From an uncultured Bacteroidales bacterium (GTDB taxonomy: Bacteria; Bacteroidota; Bacteroidia; Bacteroidales; UBA932), in NCBI GenBank assembly GCA_947306365.1, contig CAMZGD010000001.1, positions 124,001 to 188,000 on the forward strand: DNA of 64,000 nt, read 5' to 3'. The translations under genes and the position numbers were made by a program. The notes below the pieces were generated by a model. It was not told the origin of the DNA. It worked only from the letters and a program-made list of their open reading frames with translations, and made no database searches. Shown one piece after another: positions 1-9,536 of the stretch (positions are counted from its first letter, which is position 1; the number at the start of each line of letters is the position of its first letter).

Positions 1-2064
1 GGGACGCTCGACACGACGAAAGACGCCAAAAAGAACCTCGACCTGTGGCTCTACGACGGCGCCGGGGCGAAGAAGCTTGTGGCGCACGACGCCGGAGTCC
101 TGCCCGAGGGCTGGAAGCTGGGTGACGCCCGCGCCGCGGAGCTTCGCGACGGGTACCTTACGTTCGGTACCTGCCCCATCCCGCCTGAGAAAGACACGAC
201 GCTGGTGGACTTCGAACAGCCGAAACTGGACATCTGGGTATGGAACGAAGACTACATCCAGCCCGTGCAGAAGGTCAATCTCAAGCGCGATCAGGGCCGC
301 ACCTATCTGGCCAAGGTGAACTACGACGGAAGCGGTTTCGTGCAGCTGGCCGACGAAGAGATTCCGAACGTGATGATCGACAAGAAGAACACCCAGGACT
401 GGATTCTCGTGACTTCCGACAAGCCGTACCACGTGCGCCAGAGCTGGGACCGCAGCGCCTGCACGGACGTGTACAGGATTTCGCTCAAGGACGGCCGCCG
501 CGAGCTGGTCCTGCGCGAAGCGCCCTATTCCGGCCTCTCCCTGTCGCCCGACGGCGCCTATGCCGTGGCCTTCCACGCCAAGGAGAACAACTGGTATCTC
601 TACACCCTTGCCACGGGAGAATTCAAGGAACTGACCTCGCAGCTGGGCGTCACGTTCTGGAATGAAGACGACGACCATCCGTCCGATCCGGGTCCGTGGG
701 GACGCGCCTCCTGGTCGGAAGACAGCCGGTTCTTCTGGATTCCCGACCAGTATGACATCTGGCAGTTCGACCCGACGGGCGCCGTTGCGCCGTTCCGCGT
801 GACCGAAGGGACCGGCCGGGCGACGAAGACGACATACAATTATGTCAATCCCTACTTCGATCCCGACGCACGCGGTCCGATGGGCCCGTTCGGCGGCGGA
901 ACGGTCAAGAGCGACAAACCATACTGGTTCACGACGTTCAACAACACGACCAAGGAGCGCGGCTTTGCGATGAAGGATGCGACGAAAAAGAAGGCCCGCC
1001 TGCAGAAGATGGTGGAAGGTCCCTACAACTACACCGGCCTGGCCGTATCGTCCGGAAAGAAGGGCGGGCTGCTCTATACCCGCGGCAACTTTGAGGACGG
1101 CAACAACGTGTGGATGACGAAAGACGGCTTCAAGTCACAGCAGCAGCTGAGCGACATCAATCCCCAGCAGCGCGACTACAACTGGGGAACGGTGGAGCTG
1201 GTGAACTGGAACACCGACGAGGGCCGCCGGCTCGAGGGCCTGCTCTTCAAGCCGGAAGACTTTGACCCGGCGAAGAAGTATCCGGTGATGATCTACTTCT
1301 ACGAAAAGAATTCCGAGACGCTCTACAATCCGCGCGTGCCTGCGCCGAGCGCTTCGACCATCAATATCCCGTATTTCGTGAGCAACGGGTACCTCGTGTT
1401 CGTGCCCGACCTGGTCTATACCGACGGGCATCCGGGCCAGAGCTGCCTGAAATGCCTGATGCCCGGTTGCGACATGCTGTGCGCGTATCCGTGGGTGGAC
1501 GGCGACAACATGGCCATCCAGGGCCAGAGCTGGGGAGGCTACCAGGTGGCATACCTGATTACCCAGACGAACCGCTTCAAGGCGGCGGGCGCCGGAGCGC
1601 CGGTGAGCAACATGACCAGCGCCTACGGCGGCATCCGCTGGGAGAGCGGCGTCGCGCGTACGTTCCAGTACGAACAGGGCCAGAGCCGTATCGGAGACGA
1701 CCTGTGGGACGGATTCGACCTGTATGTAGAGAACTCGCCGCTGTTCTTCGTCCCGAACGTCACCACGCCGGTGCTGATCATGCACAACGACGCCGACGGG
1801 GCCGTGCCGTGGTGGCAGGGCATCGAGTTTTTCAACGGCCTGCGCCGCCTGGGCAAGCAGGCCTGGCTGCTCCAGTACAACGACGAGGCGCACAACCTGC
1901 GCGAACGCCGCAACCGCAAAGACCTGAGCATCCGTCTGTCGCAGTTCTTCGACCACTTCCTCAAGGGCGCCCCGATGCCCGTATGGATGTCGAAGGGCGT
2001 CCCCGCCACCCTGAAAGGCATCGACCTCGGCTACGGATACGAGGACAGTATCGATAATAATTGA
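1..2064 (+). CDS. S9 family (prolyl-oligopeptidase type) serine peptidase, 5' end cut by window
   Basis: The reading frame is open from base 1, so the gene starts outside the window; 687 codons are visible. The N-terminal two thirds look like a WD40/TolB-type beta-propeller with repeated aspartate- and tryptophan-rich blades (for example LSLSPDGAYAVAFHAK). The C-terminal part is an alpha/beta-hydrolase S9 domain. The nucleophile is in GQSWGGYQ (Ser510 of the visible part), the acid is probably Asp599 in HNDADGAVPW, and the histidine is His631 in NDEAHNL. These enzymes cleave peptides, often after proline or with aminopeptidase activity. The export signal cannot be judged because the start is missing. 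A second S9 peptidase follows after 11 bp, so the two are probably co-transcribed. Substrate is unknown. Confidence 0.9.
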   Translation, partial: GTLDTTKDAKKNLDLWLYDGAGAKKLVAHDAGVLPEGWKLGDARAAELRDGYLTFGTCPIPPEKDTTLVDFEQPKLDIWVWNEDYIQPVQKVNLKRDQGRTYLAKVNYDGSGFVQLADEEIPNVMIDKKNTQDWILVTSDKPYHVRQSWDRSACTDVYRISLKDGRRELVLREAPYSGLSLSPDGAYAVAFHAKENNWYLYTLATGEFKELTSQLGVTFWNEDDDHPSDPGPWGRASWSEDSRFFWIPDQYDIWQFDPTGAVAPFRVTEGTGRATKTTYNYVNPYFDPDARGPMGPFGGGTVKSDKPYWFTTFNNTTKERGFAMKDATKKKARLQKMVEGPYNYTGLAVSSGKKGGLLYTRGNFEDGNNVWMTKDGFKSQQQLSDINPQQRDYNWGTVELVNWNTDEGRRLEGLLFKPEDFDPAKKYPVMIYFYEKNSETLYNPRVPAPSASTINIPYFVSNGYLVFVPDLVYTDGHPGQSCLKCLMPGCDMLCAYPWVDGDNMAIQGQSWGGYQVAYLITQTNRFKAAGAGAPVSNMTSAYGGIRWESGVARTFQYEQGQSRIGDDLWDGFDLYVENSPLFFVPNVTTPVLIMHNDADGAVPWWQGIEFFNGLRRLGKQAWLLQYNDEAHNLRERRNRKDLSIRLSQFFDHFLKGAPMPVWMSKGVPATLKGIDLGYGYEDSIDNN

Positions 2065-2075
2065 TGTTATAAGAT

Positions 2076-4178
2076 ATGAAACGAATAACTTTATTGTTGA
2101 CAATCATGGCTCTTGTGAGTGCCTGCGGCGAGAAGTCGCCGAAAGAACCTGTTCTTGAAAAGCACGACGTGGCGATCGTCGATGGCCATTTCACGCCCGA
2201 AATCATGCACCAGCTTGGCAAGATTTCCGACCTTCAGGTTTCACCCGACGGGCAGAAGATCCTCTATGGCGTGGCCTACACCTCCATCGAGGAGAACCGC
2301 AGCAACCGCAACCTTTTCGTGATGAACATCGACGGCAGCGACAACCGCCAGCTCACCCATTCGCCGAAGAGCCTTTCCAACGCCCGCTGGATTGAAGGCG
2401 GCAAACGCATCGCCTATCTCCAGGGCGGCCAGATCTACGTGATGAACGCCGACGGCACCGGTGCCCGCAAGGTGAGCGACGTGCCCGGCGGCATCGCCGA
2501 GTTCAAGATCCACCCGAAAGGCGACTATGTGCTGTACGTCACCGATTTCAAGGTGGCCAAACAGCCGGCTGACATCTATCCCGACCTTGCGAAGTCCACG
2601 GCCCGCACCATCGAAGGGCTGATGTACCGTCATTGGGACCACTTCGTGGAGAACATCCCGCATACGTACTATGCCCCGTTTGACGGAAAGACGCTGGGCG
2701 AAGGGACCGACATCCTGGACGGCGCGCCGTACGAATTGCCCACCGAGCCCTTCGGGGGCCTCGAGCAGGTCGATTTCGCGCCGGACAGCTACCAGATCGC
2801 CTACTCCTGCCGCAAGCTCACGGGCCGCGACTACGCCTTCTCCACCAATACCGACATCTATGTCTATAATATGGAGGCGCAGCCCGGCGTCGGCCATCCG
2901 CAGTACAACGCATCGGCCGGCATGATGGGCTACGACACCGATCCCGTGTGGTCACCCGACGGGTCGGCCATCGCCTGGCTGAGCATGGAGCGCGACGGGT
3001 ATGAGGCCGACAAGGTCCGCCTGTTCGTGTCGCCGATCGTCTCGGGCGAGCGCATCGAGCTCTCGAAAAACTTCAAGTACAATGTGGGTTCGCCCGTCTG
3101 GTCGCCCGACTCGAAGGAAATCTATTTCAGCGCCGAGGTGGAAGGCGTCAAGGAAATCTGGAAGACCGACCTCGAGGGCAACTTCACCCGGGTGACGCCC
3201 AATCACGAATGGGCAGATTTCGGTACCCCGATCCTCGTGGGCGACCGCATCATCACCACGCAGACCACGCTGCTGCATCCGGCCGAGATCGTGTCGGTCT
3301 CGCTGGCCAACGGCACCTGGACGCAGCTCTCGCACGAGAACGACGCGATCTTCGCGCAGCTTGAGACGCCGACGGTCGAAGAACGCTGGATTCCGACCAC
3401 CGACGGCAAGAAAATGCTTACCTGGGTGGTCTATCCGCCCGATTTCGACGCGACGAAGCAGTATCCCGCCATCCTGCTCTGCCTCGGCGGCCCACAGGGC
3501 GCCCTCACGCAGGGCTGGTCCTATCGCTGGAACTACCGGCTGATGGCTTCGCAGGGCTACATCGTGGTGCTTCCGAACCGGCGCGGCACGACGGCGTTCG
3601 GCCAGGAGTGGTGCGAGCAGATTTCGGGCGACTACATCGGCCAGAACATGAAGGATTACTTCTCGGCGGCAGACGCCCTGAAGGCGGAGCCGTATGTCGG
3701 CAAGATGGCGGCCGTAGGCGCCAGCTACGGCGGCTATTCCGTGTATTACCTGGCGGGGATCCATCAAGGCCGCTTCTCGGCCTTCGTGGCCCACGCCGGC
3801 ATCTTCAATGAGGAATCGATGTATATGTCCACCGAAGAGATGTGGTTCCCCGACTGGGACAACGGCGGCTGCAAGCAGCCCGGCGTCTATATGGCGGGTT
3901 CGCCGTGGAGCAAGACCCCGGCATCCGTCCGCCACTACGCGAATTCGCCGCACAAGCTGGTACAGAACTGGGATACACCGATCCTCGTCACCCACGGCGA
4001 ACTGGACTACCGCGTGCCGGTGGAGCAGGGAATGTCGGCGTTCAACGCCGCACAGATGATGGGGGTTCCGTCAAAGATGATCCTCTTCCCCGACGAGAAC
4101 CACTGGATCCTCAAGCCGCAGAACTCGGTTCACTGGAACCGCGAGTTCTTCGCCTGGCTCGACAAGTACTGCAAGTAG
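2076..4178 (+). CDS. S9 family peptidase, predicted lipoprotein
   Basis: A 700-residue protein starting with a lipoprotein signal (MKRITLLLTIMALVSAC; lipobox LVSAC, lipidated Cys17), so it probably sits in the envelope. Residues of about 45-420 form a TolB/DPP-IV-like beta-propeller with several SPDG/SPDS blade motifs. The C-terminal peptidase domain carries Ser550 in GASYGGYS, Asp644 in HGELDYRVP and His676 in DENHWI, a complete catalytic triad. The family includes dipeptidyl- and acylaminoacyl-peptidases that trim oligopeptides. It directly follows another S9 peptidase gene in the same direction. Its 3' end lies 2 bp from the convergent NagB/PIG-L gene. Family assignment is firm; specificity is not known. 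Confidence 0.93.
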   Translation: MKRITLLLTIMALVSACGEKSPKEPVLEKHDVAIVDGHFTPEIMHQLGKISDLQVSPDGQKILYGVAYTSIEENRSNRNLFVMNIDGSDNRQLTHSPKSLSNARWIEGGKRIAYLQGGQIYVMNADGTGARKVSDVPGGIAEFKIHPKGDYVLYVTDFKVAKQPADIYPDLAKSTARTIEGLMYRHWDHFVENIPHTYYAPFDGKTLGEGTDILDGAPYELPTEPFGGLEQVDFAPDSYQIAYSCRKLTGRDYAFSTNTDIYVYNMEAQPGVGHPQYNASAGMMGYDTDPVWSPDGSAIAWLSMERDGYEADKVRLFVSPIVSGERIELSKNFKYNVGSPVWSPDSKEIYFSAEVEGVKEIWKTDLEGNFTRVTPNHEWADFGTPILVGDRIITTQTTLLHPAEIVSVSLANGTWTQLSHENDAIFAQLETPTVEERWIPTTDGKKMLTWVVYPPDFDATKQYPAILLCLGGPQGALTQGWSYRWNYRLMASQGYIVVLPNRRGTTAFGQEWCEQISGDYIGQNMKDYFSAADALKAEPYVGKMAAVGASYGGYSVYYLAGIHQGRFSAFVAHAGIFNEESMYMSTEEMWFPDWDNGGCKQPGVYMAGSPWSKTPASVRHYANSPHKLVQNWDTPILVTHGELDYRVPVEQGMSAFNAAQMMGVPSKMILFPDENHWILKPQNSVHWNREFFAWLDKYCK

Positions 4179-4180
4179 CT

Positions 4181-6109
4181 TCAGCAGAGTTTCAGGAAGA
4201 CTTCCATCGCCTGGTATTCGGCCATGCCGAGCTCGTCGTAGAGGCGGGCGGTGTTCTGCGTACGCTCTTCGGCGCGCTGCCAGAATTCACGCGGGTCTTC
4301 GCCCGGGAACGGGACGATGTCCTTCTGTGAAAGATGGCGGAAGATGGCGTGGCGTTTCTTGATCACCTCGTCGGGACTCAGCGGGACGGCCATGTCCACG
4401 CGGCCCAGTTCCCACTCCATCCACGCGCCGCGATACAGCCAGATGTGCGTGTCGGCGATCCAGGGACGGCCTTCTTCGCGGAGCTGCTCCACGGCTTCGA
4501 GGGCTGCTTCGGTGCAGACGCGGTGGGTGCCGTGCGGGTCGGCGAGGTCGCCGGCCATGAAGATCATATGCGGTTTGAGGTCGGAGATCAGCTGCTTGAT
4601 GATGTCGACGTCGGCCTGCGTCCGCGGATTCTTCTTGATGCCGCCCGATTCGTAGAACGGAAGGTTCAGGAAGTGGGCGTTCGTATTGTCGTTAAGGCCG
4701 AAGGAACGGACGGCGCCGCGGGCTTCGCTCCGGCGGATGGCGCCCTTGATGTCGAGGAGCCGCCGCGGCTCGGGTTCGCCGGGCACCTTGCTTTCGACCA
4801 GCGCCTTGACTTCGGCGAACTTGTCGGCGAAACCCAGCTGGCAGGCGGCGTCCATATGCTGGAGCACCACGTCGTCGTGCACGGCTACGTTGCCGGAGGT
4901 CTCATAGGCCACGTGCACGTCGTGTCCCTGGCTCACGAGCCGGATGAACGTGCCGCCCATCGAAATGACGTCGTCATCGGGATGCGGCGAGAAGATCAGC
5001 ACGGTCTTCGGATAGGGGACGGCCGCCACGGGACGGGTCGTGTCGTCGGCGTTGGGCTTGCCCCCGGGCCATCCGGTGATAGTATGCTGCAGGTCGTTGA
5101 ACACGTCGATGTTGATCTTGTCGTACGGGCCGAATCTTTCGATCAGTTCGCCCAGCGAATTGTCCAGGTAATCCTTTTCCGAGAGTTTGAGGATCGGTTT
5201 GTGGACGGTCTGGCACAGCCATACCACCGCGCCGCGGACGAACTTGCGGGTCCAGTCGCACGGACCGATGAGCCACGGGGCGACCACGCGGGTCAGCTTG
5301 CCGGCGGCGTTCTGGTCCACATAGAAACTGATGTCGTCGTGCGCCTGAAGGAGCGAGGCCGGGCAGGCCGGGGTCAGTGCGTCTTCGGCGACGGCCTTGA
5401 CGGCGTCGGCCTTGTCTTCGCCCCAGGCCATCAGGATGATCCGTTTGGCGGAGAGCATCGTGCTGATGCCGACCGTCAGCGCCATCGTCGGCGTGGCGGC
5501 GATGTCGCCGTTGAAGAAGCGGGCCTGCCGCTTGCGGGAGGGATAGGAAAGGCGCACGGCGCGCGTGCGGCTCTTGGGCGTGGTGCCGGCTTCGTTGAAG
5601 CCCACCTGGCCCTGTTCCCCAATGCCGATCACCAGCAGGTCGAGGTTGCGCGCGATCTGGTCGAACTGCGTGTTGTATTCCGTCACCCGGTCCTGCGGCA
5701 CGCTGCCGTCGGGAATGTGGATGTTCTCCTCCAGGATGTCCACCTGGTCGAGCAGCGCCTCGTGCAGCTGGTAATTGCGGCTTTGGCGCTCTTCTTTCGT
5801 CGAAGGATAATACTCGTCGATCGAGACGATTTCGACATTCCTGAACGACACGGCCCCGGCCTTGTACCGGCGGGCCAGTTCGTTGTAAAGCAGGGTGGGC
5901 GTCGACCCCGTGGTCAGGCCAAGCCGGAACAGACGGCCTTCGGTATGGTTGATGGCTTCGACAATCTGGTCGGCCACGGCTTCCGACGCCGGACGGGCGT
6001 CTTCATAGATATGTGTCCAGACTTTCTCGAAGGAGTGGAGGATTCCCTTTGGCAGGTCCTTTTCAATCAGGCCACCGTCGTAGGGCAGGGTAAAATGGTC
6101 GCGTTTCAT
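4181..6109 (-). CDS. nagB: Glucosamine-6-phosphate deaminase-like domain fused to PIG-L deacetylase domain
   Basis: A 642-residue two-domain protein. Residues of about 25-270 match the NagB/SugP isomerase fold (LTTGSTPT phosphate loop, SIDEYYP, RFF, MALTVG). Residues of about 370-610 are a PIG-L/LmbE metal-dependent deacetylase with the zinc motif SPHPDDD and a later DPHGTH. This architecture is known in Bacteroides, where it is annotated as NagB-like. NagB converts GlcN6P to Fru6P and ammonia. The usual D-G-H active-site segment (Asp141 and His143 in E. coli) reads GEQGQVGFNE here, so both residues are Gln, while the Asp72 and Glu148 equivalents remain. Classical deaminase activity is therefore doubtful. 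A perfect -7 promoter element lies just upstream on the minus strand. Confidence 0.88.
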   Translation of the reverse strand: MKRDHFTLPYDGGLIEKDLPKGILHSFEKVWTHIYEDARPASEAVADQIVEAINHTEGRLFRLGLTTGSTPTLLYNELARRYKAGAVSFRNVEIVSIDEYYPSTKEERQSRNYQLHEALLDQVDILEENIHIPDGSVPQDRVTEYNTQFDQIARNLDLLVIGIGEQGQVGFNEAGTTPKSRTRAVRLSYPSRKRQARFFNGDIAATPTMALTVGISTMLSAKRIILMAWGEDKADAVKAVAEDALTPACPASLLQAHDDISFYVDQNAAGKLTRVVAPWLIGPCDWTRKFVRGAVVWLCQTVHKPILKLSEKDYLDNSLGELIERFGPYDKINIDVFNDLQHTITGWPGGKPNADDTTRPVAAVPYPKTVLIFSPHPDDDVISMGGTFIRLVSQGHDVHVAYETSGNVAVHDDVVLQHMDAACQLGFADKFAEVKALVESKVPGEPEPRRLLDIKGAIRRSEARGAVRSFGLNDNTNAHFLNLPFYESGGIKKNPRTQADVDIIKQLISDLKPHMIFMAGDLADPHGTHRVCTEAALEAVEQLREEGRPWIADTHIWLYRGAWMEWELGRVDMAVPLSPDEVIKKRHAIFRHLSQKDIVPFPGEDPREFWQRAEERTQNTARLYDELGMAEYQAMEVFLKLC

Positions 6110-6129
6110 AGCCGGAATGATTGAACATA

Positions 6130-6137
6130 CAAAGATA
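6130..6137 (-). promoter_or_regulatory. -7 promoter element of the NagB/PIG-L gene
   Basis: On the minus strand this reads TATCTTTG, a perfect match to the Bacteroidetes -7 consensus TAnnTTTG. It would start the transcript about 17 nt before the ATG. No clear -33 TTTG was found at the expected distance, so support rests on the -7 element and its position. Confidence 0.5.
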
Positions 6138-6142
6138 TGCGT

Positions 6143-6177
6143 TTTGACGGCAGATTCACATTAATTTCGTAACTTTA
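6143..6177 (+). promoter_or_regulatory. Possible promoter of the pepP operon
   Basis: A TTTG at 6143-6146 and TAACTTTA at 6170-6177 resemble the Bacteroidetes -33/-7 pair, with one mismatch in the -7 and a spacer of 23 instead of about 19-20. Predicted start is about 25 nt before the pepP ATG. Confidence 0.3.
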
Positions 6178-6204
6178 CAAACTGTATTTCATAATTCTTC
6201 CGAT

Positions 6205-7599
6205 ATGTTCGACAAACAGGTTTATATCTCCCGCAGGAAACGGCTTTTGAAACAGGTGAAGGAAGGCGTGATCCTGCTGCTGGGCAACAGCGAAGCCAGC
6301 TGCAACTATCCCGACAATCAGTATCAGTTCCGGCAGGACAGCTCGTTCCTGTATTTCTTCGGGCTCGACAAGCCCGACCTGGCCGCCATCATCGATGCGG
6401 AAACAGGCGAAGAGACGGTCTTCGGCAACGACGTGGATATCGACGACATCATCTGGATGGGCCCGCAGCCGCTCATCGCGGACCAGGCCGCCGAAGCGGG
6501 TGTCGCCAAGACGGCCCCGTTCGCCCAGCTGGCCGGCTGCCTGGCCGAAGCACAGAAGAAGGGTCGCCGGATCCACTTCCTCCCGCCCTATCGCAACCAC
6601 AACCGGATCCTGCTGCACAAGTTGCTCGGCATCGGGCTCGACGACCTGAAAGAAGAAGCCAGCGTGGACCTGATCAAGGCGGTCGCGGCGCTCCGGCTCG
6701 TGAAGGAGCCCTGCGAGATCGAAGAGATCGAGAAAGCCTGCAACCTGGGCTATGCGATGCACCTGACCGCGATGAAGATGATGCGGCTCGGGATGGTGGA
6801 GCAGGAGCTCGTGGGCGTGATGGAAGGCGTCTGCAAGAGCGGCGGCGTGATGACATCGTTCCCGACCATCCTGTCGCAGCACGGCGAGACGATGCACAAC
6901 CACGCGCACGAAGGCATCCTCACCAAGGGCCGGCTCTGCGTCATCGACGCCGGTGTGGAGATTGCTTCGCACTACTGCTCCGACAACACCCGCACCCTTC
7001 CTACGTCCGGCAAGTTCACCCAGAAGCAGAAGGACATCTATACGATCGTGGTGACCGCCAACGACTATGCGCGCGAAGCCGCCCGTCCGGGCGTGACCTA
7101 CCGCGACGTGCACCTCGGCGCGGCGAAGATCATCGTGCAGGGGCTCAAGAACCTGGGCCTGGTCCGCGGCGACGTGGACGAGATGGTGGCCGCCGGCGTG
7201 CAGGGACTCTTCATGCCGCATGGCCTGGGCCACAACATGGGCCTCGACGTGCACGACATGGAGGATCTCGGCGAGAACTATGTGGGATACGATCCCGGCC
7301 AGACGCGTGTGAAGCAGCTGGGCCTGGGTTCGCTCCGCATGGCCCGCAAGCTCGTGCCCGGCCACGTGATCACCGACGAGCCCGGCATCTACTTCATCCC
7401 CGCGCTCATCGAGAAATGGAAGAGCGAGGGACACAACGCGCAGTACATCGACTTCACCCGGCTGGAAAGCTACTACGATTTCGGCGGCATCCGCCTCGAA
7501 GACGACCTGCTCATCACGGAGGTCGGCGCCCGCATCCTCGGTGCGAAGCGCCTTCCTATCTATGTGGATGAAATTGAAAACACCATGTATTCCGATTGA
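6205..7599 (+). CDS. pepP: Xaa-Pro aminopeptidase (M24B metallopeptidase)
   Basis: A 464-residue protein with an N-terminal AMP_N domain (about 1-135; YPDNQYQFRQDSSFLYFFG) and a C-terminal pita-bread M24 domain. The five metal ligands are visible in order: Asp in CVIDAGVE, Asp in SDNTRT, His in HGLGHNMG, Glu in DEPGIYF and Glu in GIRLEDD. It removes N-terminal residues that precede proline, and lacks a signal peptide, so it is cytoplasmic. A C1 peptidase follows after 8 bp and a DUF456 gene after that, which makes a likely three-gene operon. With the neighbouring S9 peptidases it suggests processing of imported peptides. Confidence 0.93.
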   Translation: MFDKQVYISRRKRLLKQVKEGVILLLGNSEASCNYPDNQYQFRQDSSFLYFFGLDKPDLAAIIDAETGEETVFGNDVDIDDIIWMGPQPLIADQAAEAGVAKTAPFAQLAGCLAEAQKKGRRIHFLPPYRNHNRILLHKLLGIGLDDLKEEASVDLIKAVAALRLVKEPCEIEEIEKACNLGYAMHLTAMKMMRLGMVEQELVGVMEGVCKSGGVMTSFPTILSQHGETMHNHAHEGILTKGRLCVIDAGVEIASHYCSDNTRTLPTSGKFTQKQKDIYTIVVTANDYAREAARPGVTYRDVHLGAAKIIVQGLKNLGLVRGDVDEMVAAGVQGLFMPHGLGHNMGLDVHDMEDLGENYVGYDPGQTRVKQLGLGSLRMARKLVPGHVITDEPGIYFIPALIEKWKSEGHNAQYIDFTRLESYYDFGGIRLEDDLLITEVGARILGAKRLPIYVDEIENTMYSD

Positions 7600-7607
7600 C
7601 AACCGAT

Positions 7608-8984
7608 ATGAAAAAGACCCTCTTCACCCTCGCCGCCCTGCTGGTATGGCTGGCCGCGGGCGCCCAGAGCATCGGACAGGCCGAGCTCAAGGAAATCCGG
7701 GGCAGTTTCGTGAAGGATGCCGCCACCAAGGCCATCCAGAATGCCCTCTCCCACGACCGCGACATCAAGTCGTTCACCTATAATCTCGAGAAGGACGGCC
7801 AGATCGACCATTTCTTCAAGTATCGCTGCGATGTCAGGGGCATCACCAACCAGCTGAGTTCCGGACGCTGCTGGATGTTCACCTCGATGAACGTGCTGCG
7901 CCCCGGGGTCATGAAAAAGCTGGATGTACGCGAATTCGACTTTTCCCATAACTTCTGTTTCTTCTGGGACCAGTTCGAGAAAGCCAATCTCTTCCTGGAG
8001 AATGTCATCGCCACGGCCGACCGCGACATCACCGACCGGGACGTGGAATTCTACTTCAAGTCACCCGTCGCCGACGGCGGCGTGTGGAACCTCTTCTGGG
8101 ACGTGGCCGAGAAGTACGGCGTGGTGCCGCAGAGCGTGATGCCCGAGACGGAGCACTCCAACAACACCGCGCAGATGCGGGGCGTGCTGAACGAGCTGCT
8201 GCGCACCGGCGGCTGGCATCTCCGCGAACTGGCAGCTTCCGGCGCGAAGAAGAAAGCCCTCGAAGCCAAGAAGATCGAGATCCTGAAGGAAGTCTACCGC
8301 GTGCTGGCGCTCTGTCTCGGCGAACCGCCGACGGAGTTCACCTGGCGTTACAAGGATGCCAAGGGAGAAGTGAAGACGCTCCAGACTACGCCGCTGGACT
8401 TCTACAAGAGCATCATCCCCGACAATTATGACCCGGATACGTACATCATGATCATGAATGACCCTACCCGGGAATACTACAAGGTCTACGACATCGCTTC
8501 CTACCGCAACACCTATGAGGGCATCAACTGGCGTTATCTGAACCTCCCGAACGAGGAGATCAAGCCCGCCGCGCTGGCCTCCATCAAGGACAACACCCCG
8601 CTCTACATATCCTGCGACGTAGGAAAACAGAGCGACCGGGCGAAAGGCATCATGGACGTGGACTATTATGACTATGCCTCGTTGTTCGGCATCACGCTCG
8701 ACATGGACAAGAAGGCCCGCATCCTGACCCGCCAGAGCGGATCCTCGCACGCGATGACCCTCATCGGCTGCGATACCGACGAAAACGACGTTCCCGTGAA
8801 GTGGGAGCTCGAGAACAGCTGGGGTCCGGCCAGCGGCAACCACGGCTACGTCACGTTTACCGACGCCTGGTTCGACGCCTATCTGTTCCGCATCGTCATC
8901 AACAAGAAGTATCTGAGCGAGAAAGCCGTCAAGGCCGCGCAGACCAAGCCGGTCCAGCTCCCCGCCTGGGATTATATGTTTTAA
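7608..8984 (+). CDS. C1 family cysteine aminopeptidase (bleomycin hydrolase/PepC type), exported
   Basis: I chose the ATG at 7608 (458 aa) over an in-frame TTG at 7596, because it gives a clean signal peptide (MKKTLFTLAALLVWLAAGAQS). The papain-fold triad is present: Cys88 in SSGRCWMF, His381 in SGSSHAMTL and Asn403 in ELENSWG. The spacing and the long insert between Cys and His fit the bleomycin-hydrolase/PepC subfamily, which releases N-terminal residues from peptides. Most such enzymes are cytoplasmic, so an exported version in the periplasm is characteristic of Bacteroidetes paralogues. It lies between pepP and a DUF456 gene, probably in one transcript. Confidence 0.9.
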   Translation: MKKTLFTLAALLVWLAAGAQSIGQAELKEIRGSFVKDAATKAIQNALSHDRDIKSFTYNLEKDGQIDHFFKYRCDVRGITNQLSSGRCWMFTSMNVLRPGVMKKLDVREFDFSHNFCFFWDQFEKANLFLENVIATADRDITDRDVEFYFKSPVADGGVWNLFWDVAEKYGVVPQSVMPETEHSNNTAQMRGVLNELLRTGGWHLRELAASGAKKKALEAKKIEILKEVYRVLALCLGEPPTEFTWRYKDAKGEVKTLQTTPLDFYKSIIPDNYDPDTYIMIMNDPTREYYKVYDIASYRNTYEGINWRYLNLPNEEIKPAALASIKDNTPLYISCDVGKQSDRAKGIMDVDYYDYASLFGITLDMDKKARILTRQSGSSHAMTLIGCDTDENDVPVKWELENSWGPASGNHGYVTFTDAWFDAYLFRIVINKKYLSEKAVKAAQTKPVQLPAWDYMF

Positions 8985-9007
8985 TAAACAGGCGCTGCCC
9001 CGAACCC

Positions 9008-9481
9008 ATGCTTGTTCTCAAAATTATAGCGGTAATTCTCGGCATCGTCGGCCTTGTGGGATGCATCCTGCCGGTCATCCCCGGGCCGCCGCTGTCGTGG
9101 GCGGGTATGCTGCTGGTCTGGCTGACGCATCCGGAAGGGATGACGTCCGGCCTGCTGATTGCCTGGCTGGTGGTGACGGTCGTCGTGACCATCCTGGACT
9201 ATGTGGCGCCGTCGTGGATTACAACGAAGACAGGCGGGTCGAAAGCCGCCGGGCGCGGCGCGTTCGTGGGGCTGATCCTGGGCCTGTGGTTCTTTCCTCC
9301 GTGGGGGATGATCGCCGGCAGTTTCCTCGGCGCCCTGGTCGCGGAAGTCATCGTGGAAGGCAAGGCCGTCACCGATTCGGTGGCGCCTGCCTTCGGCTCG
9401 TTCCTGGGCTTCCTGCTGAGCACGGGACTCAAGCTCACCGCCTCGGGCGTGATGCTCTTCTATATCTTCAAGTTTCTGTAA
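9008..9481 (+). CDS. DUF456 family small membrane protein
   Basis: A 157-residue very hydrophobic protein with about four membrane segments. The opening (IVGLVGCILPVIPGPPLSW) holds the proline/glycine signature typical of DUF456, a family of unknown function. The ATG at 9008 is preferred. A longer frame running upstream into the C1 peptidase gene is only an out-of-frame overlap. The gene starts 23 bp after that peptidase, so it is probably translated from the same mRNA. A bidirectional terminator follows its stop immediately. Confidence 0.8.
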   Translation: MLVLKIIAVILGIVGLVGCILPVIPGPPLSWAGMLLVWLTHPEGMTSGLLIAWLVVTVVVTILDYVAPSWITTKTGGSKAAGRGAFVGLILGLWFFPPWGMIAGSFLGALVAEVIVEGKAVTDSVAPAFGSFLGFLLSTGLKLTASGVMLFYIFKFL

Positions 9482-9486
9482 AAAAA

Positions 9487-9517
9487 AAGAAGGCCGCGCA
9501 GGATGCGCGGCCTTCTT
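9487..9517. terminator. Bidirectional intrinsic terminator
   Basis: A perfect 14-bp stem (9487-9500 with 9504-9517) encloses a 3-nt loop. The stem is rich in GC, with an A-run on the left at 9481-9488 and TTCTT on the right. It separates the plus-strand DUF456 gene from the convergent minus-strand SusD gene; the minus-strand transcript has the better U-tract. Confidence 0.85.
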
Positions 9518-9536
9518 GCAATAAGGATGTAACCGA

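Noticed and set aside
4334..6124. 596-codon plus-strand frame over the NagB/PIG-L gene
   Set aside because: Antisense shadow; the minus-strand protein has clear motifs and its own promoter.
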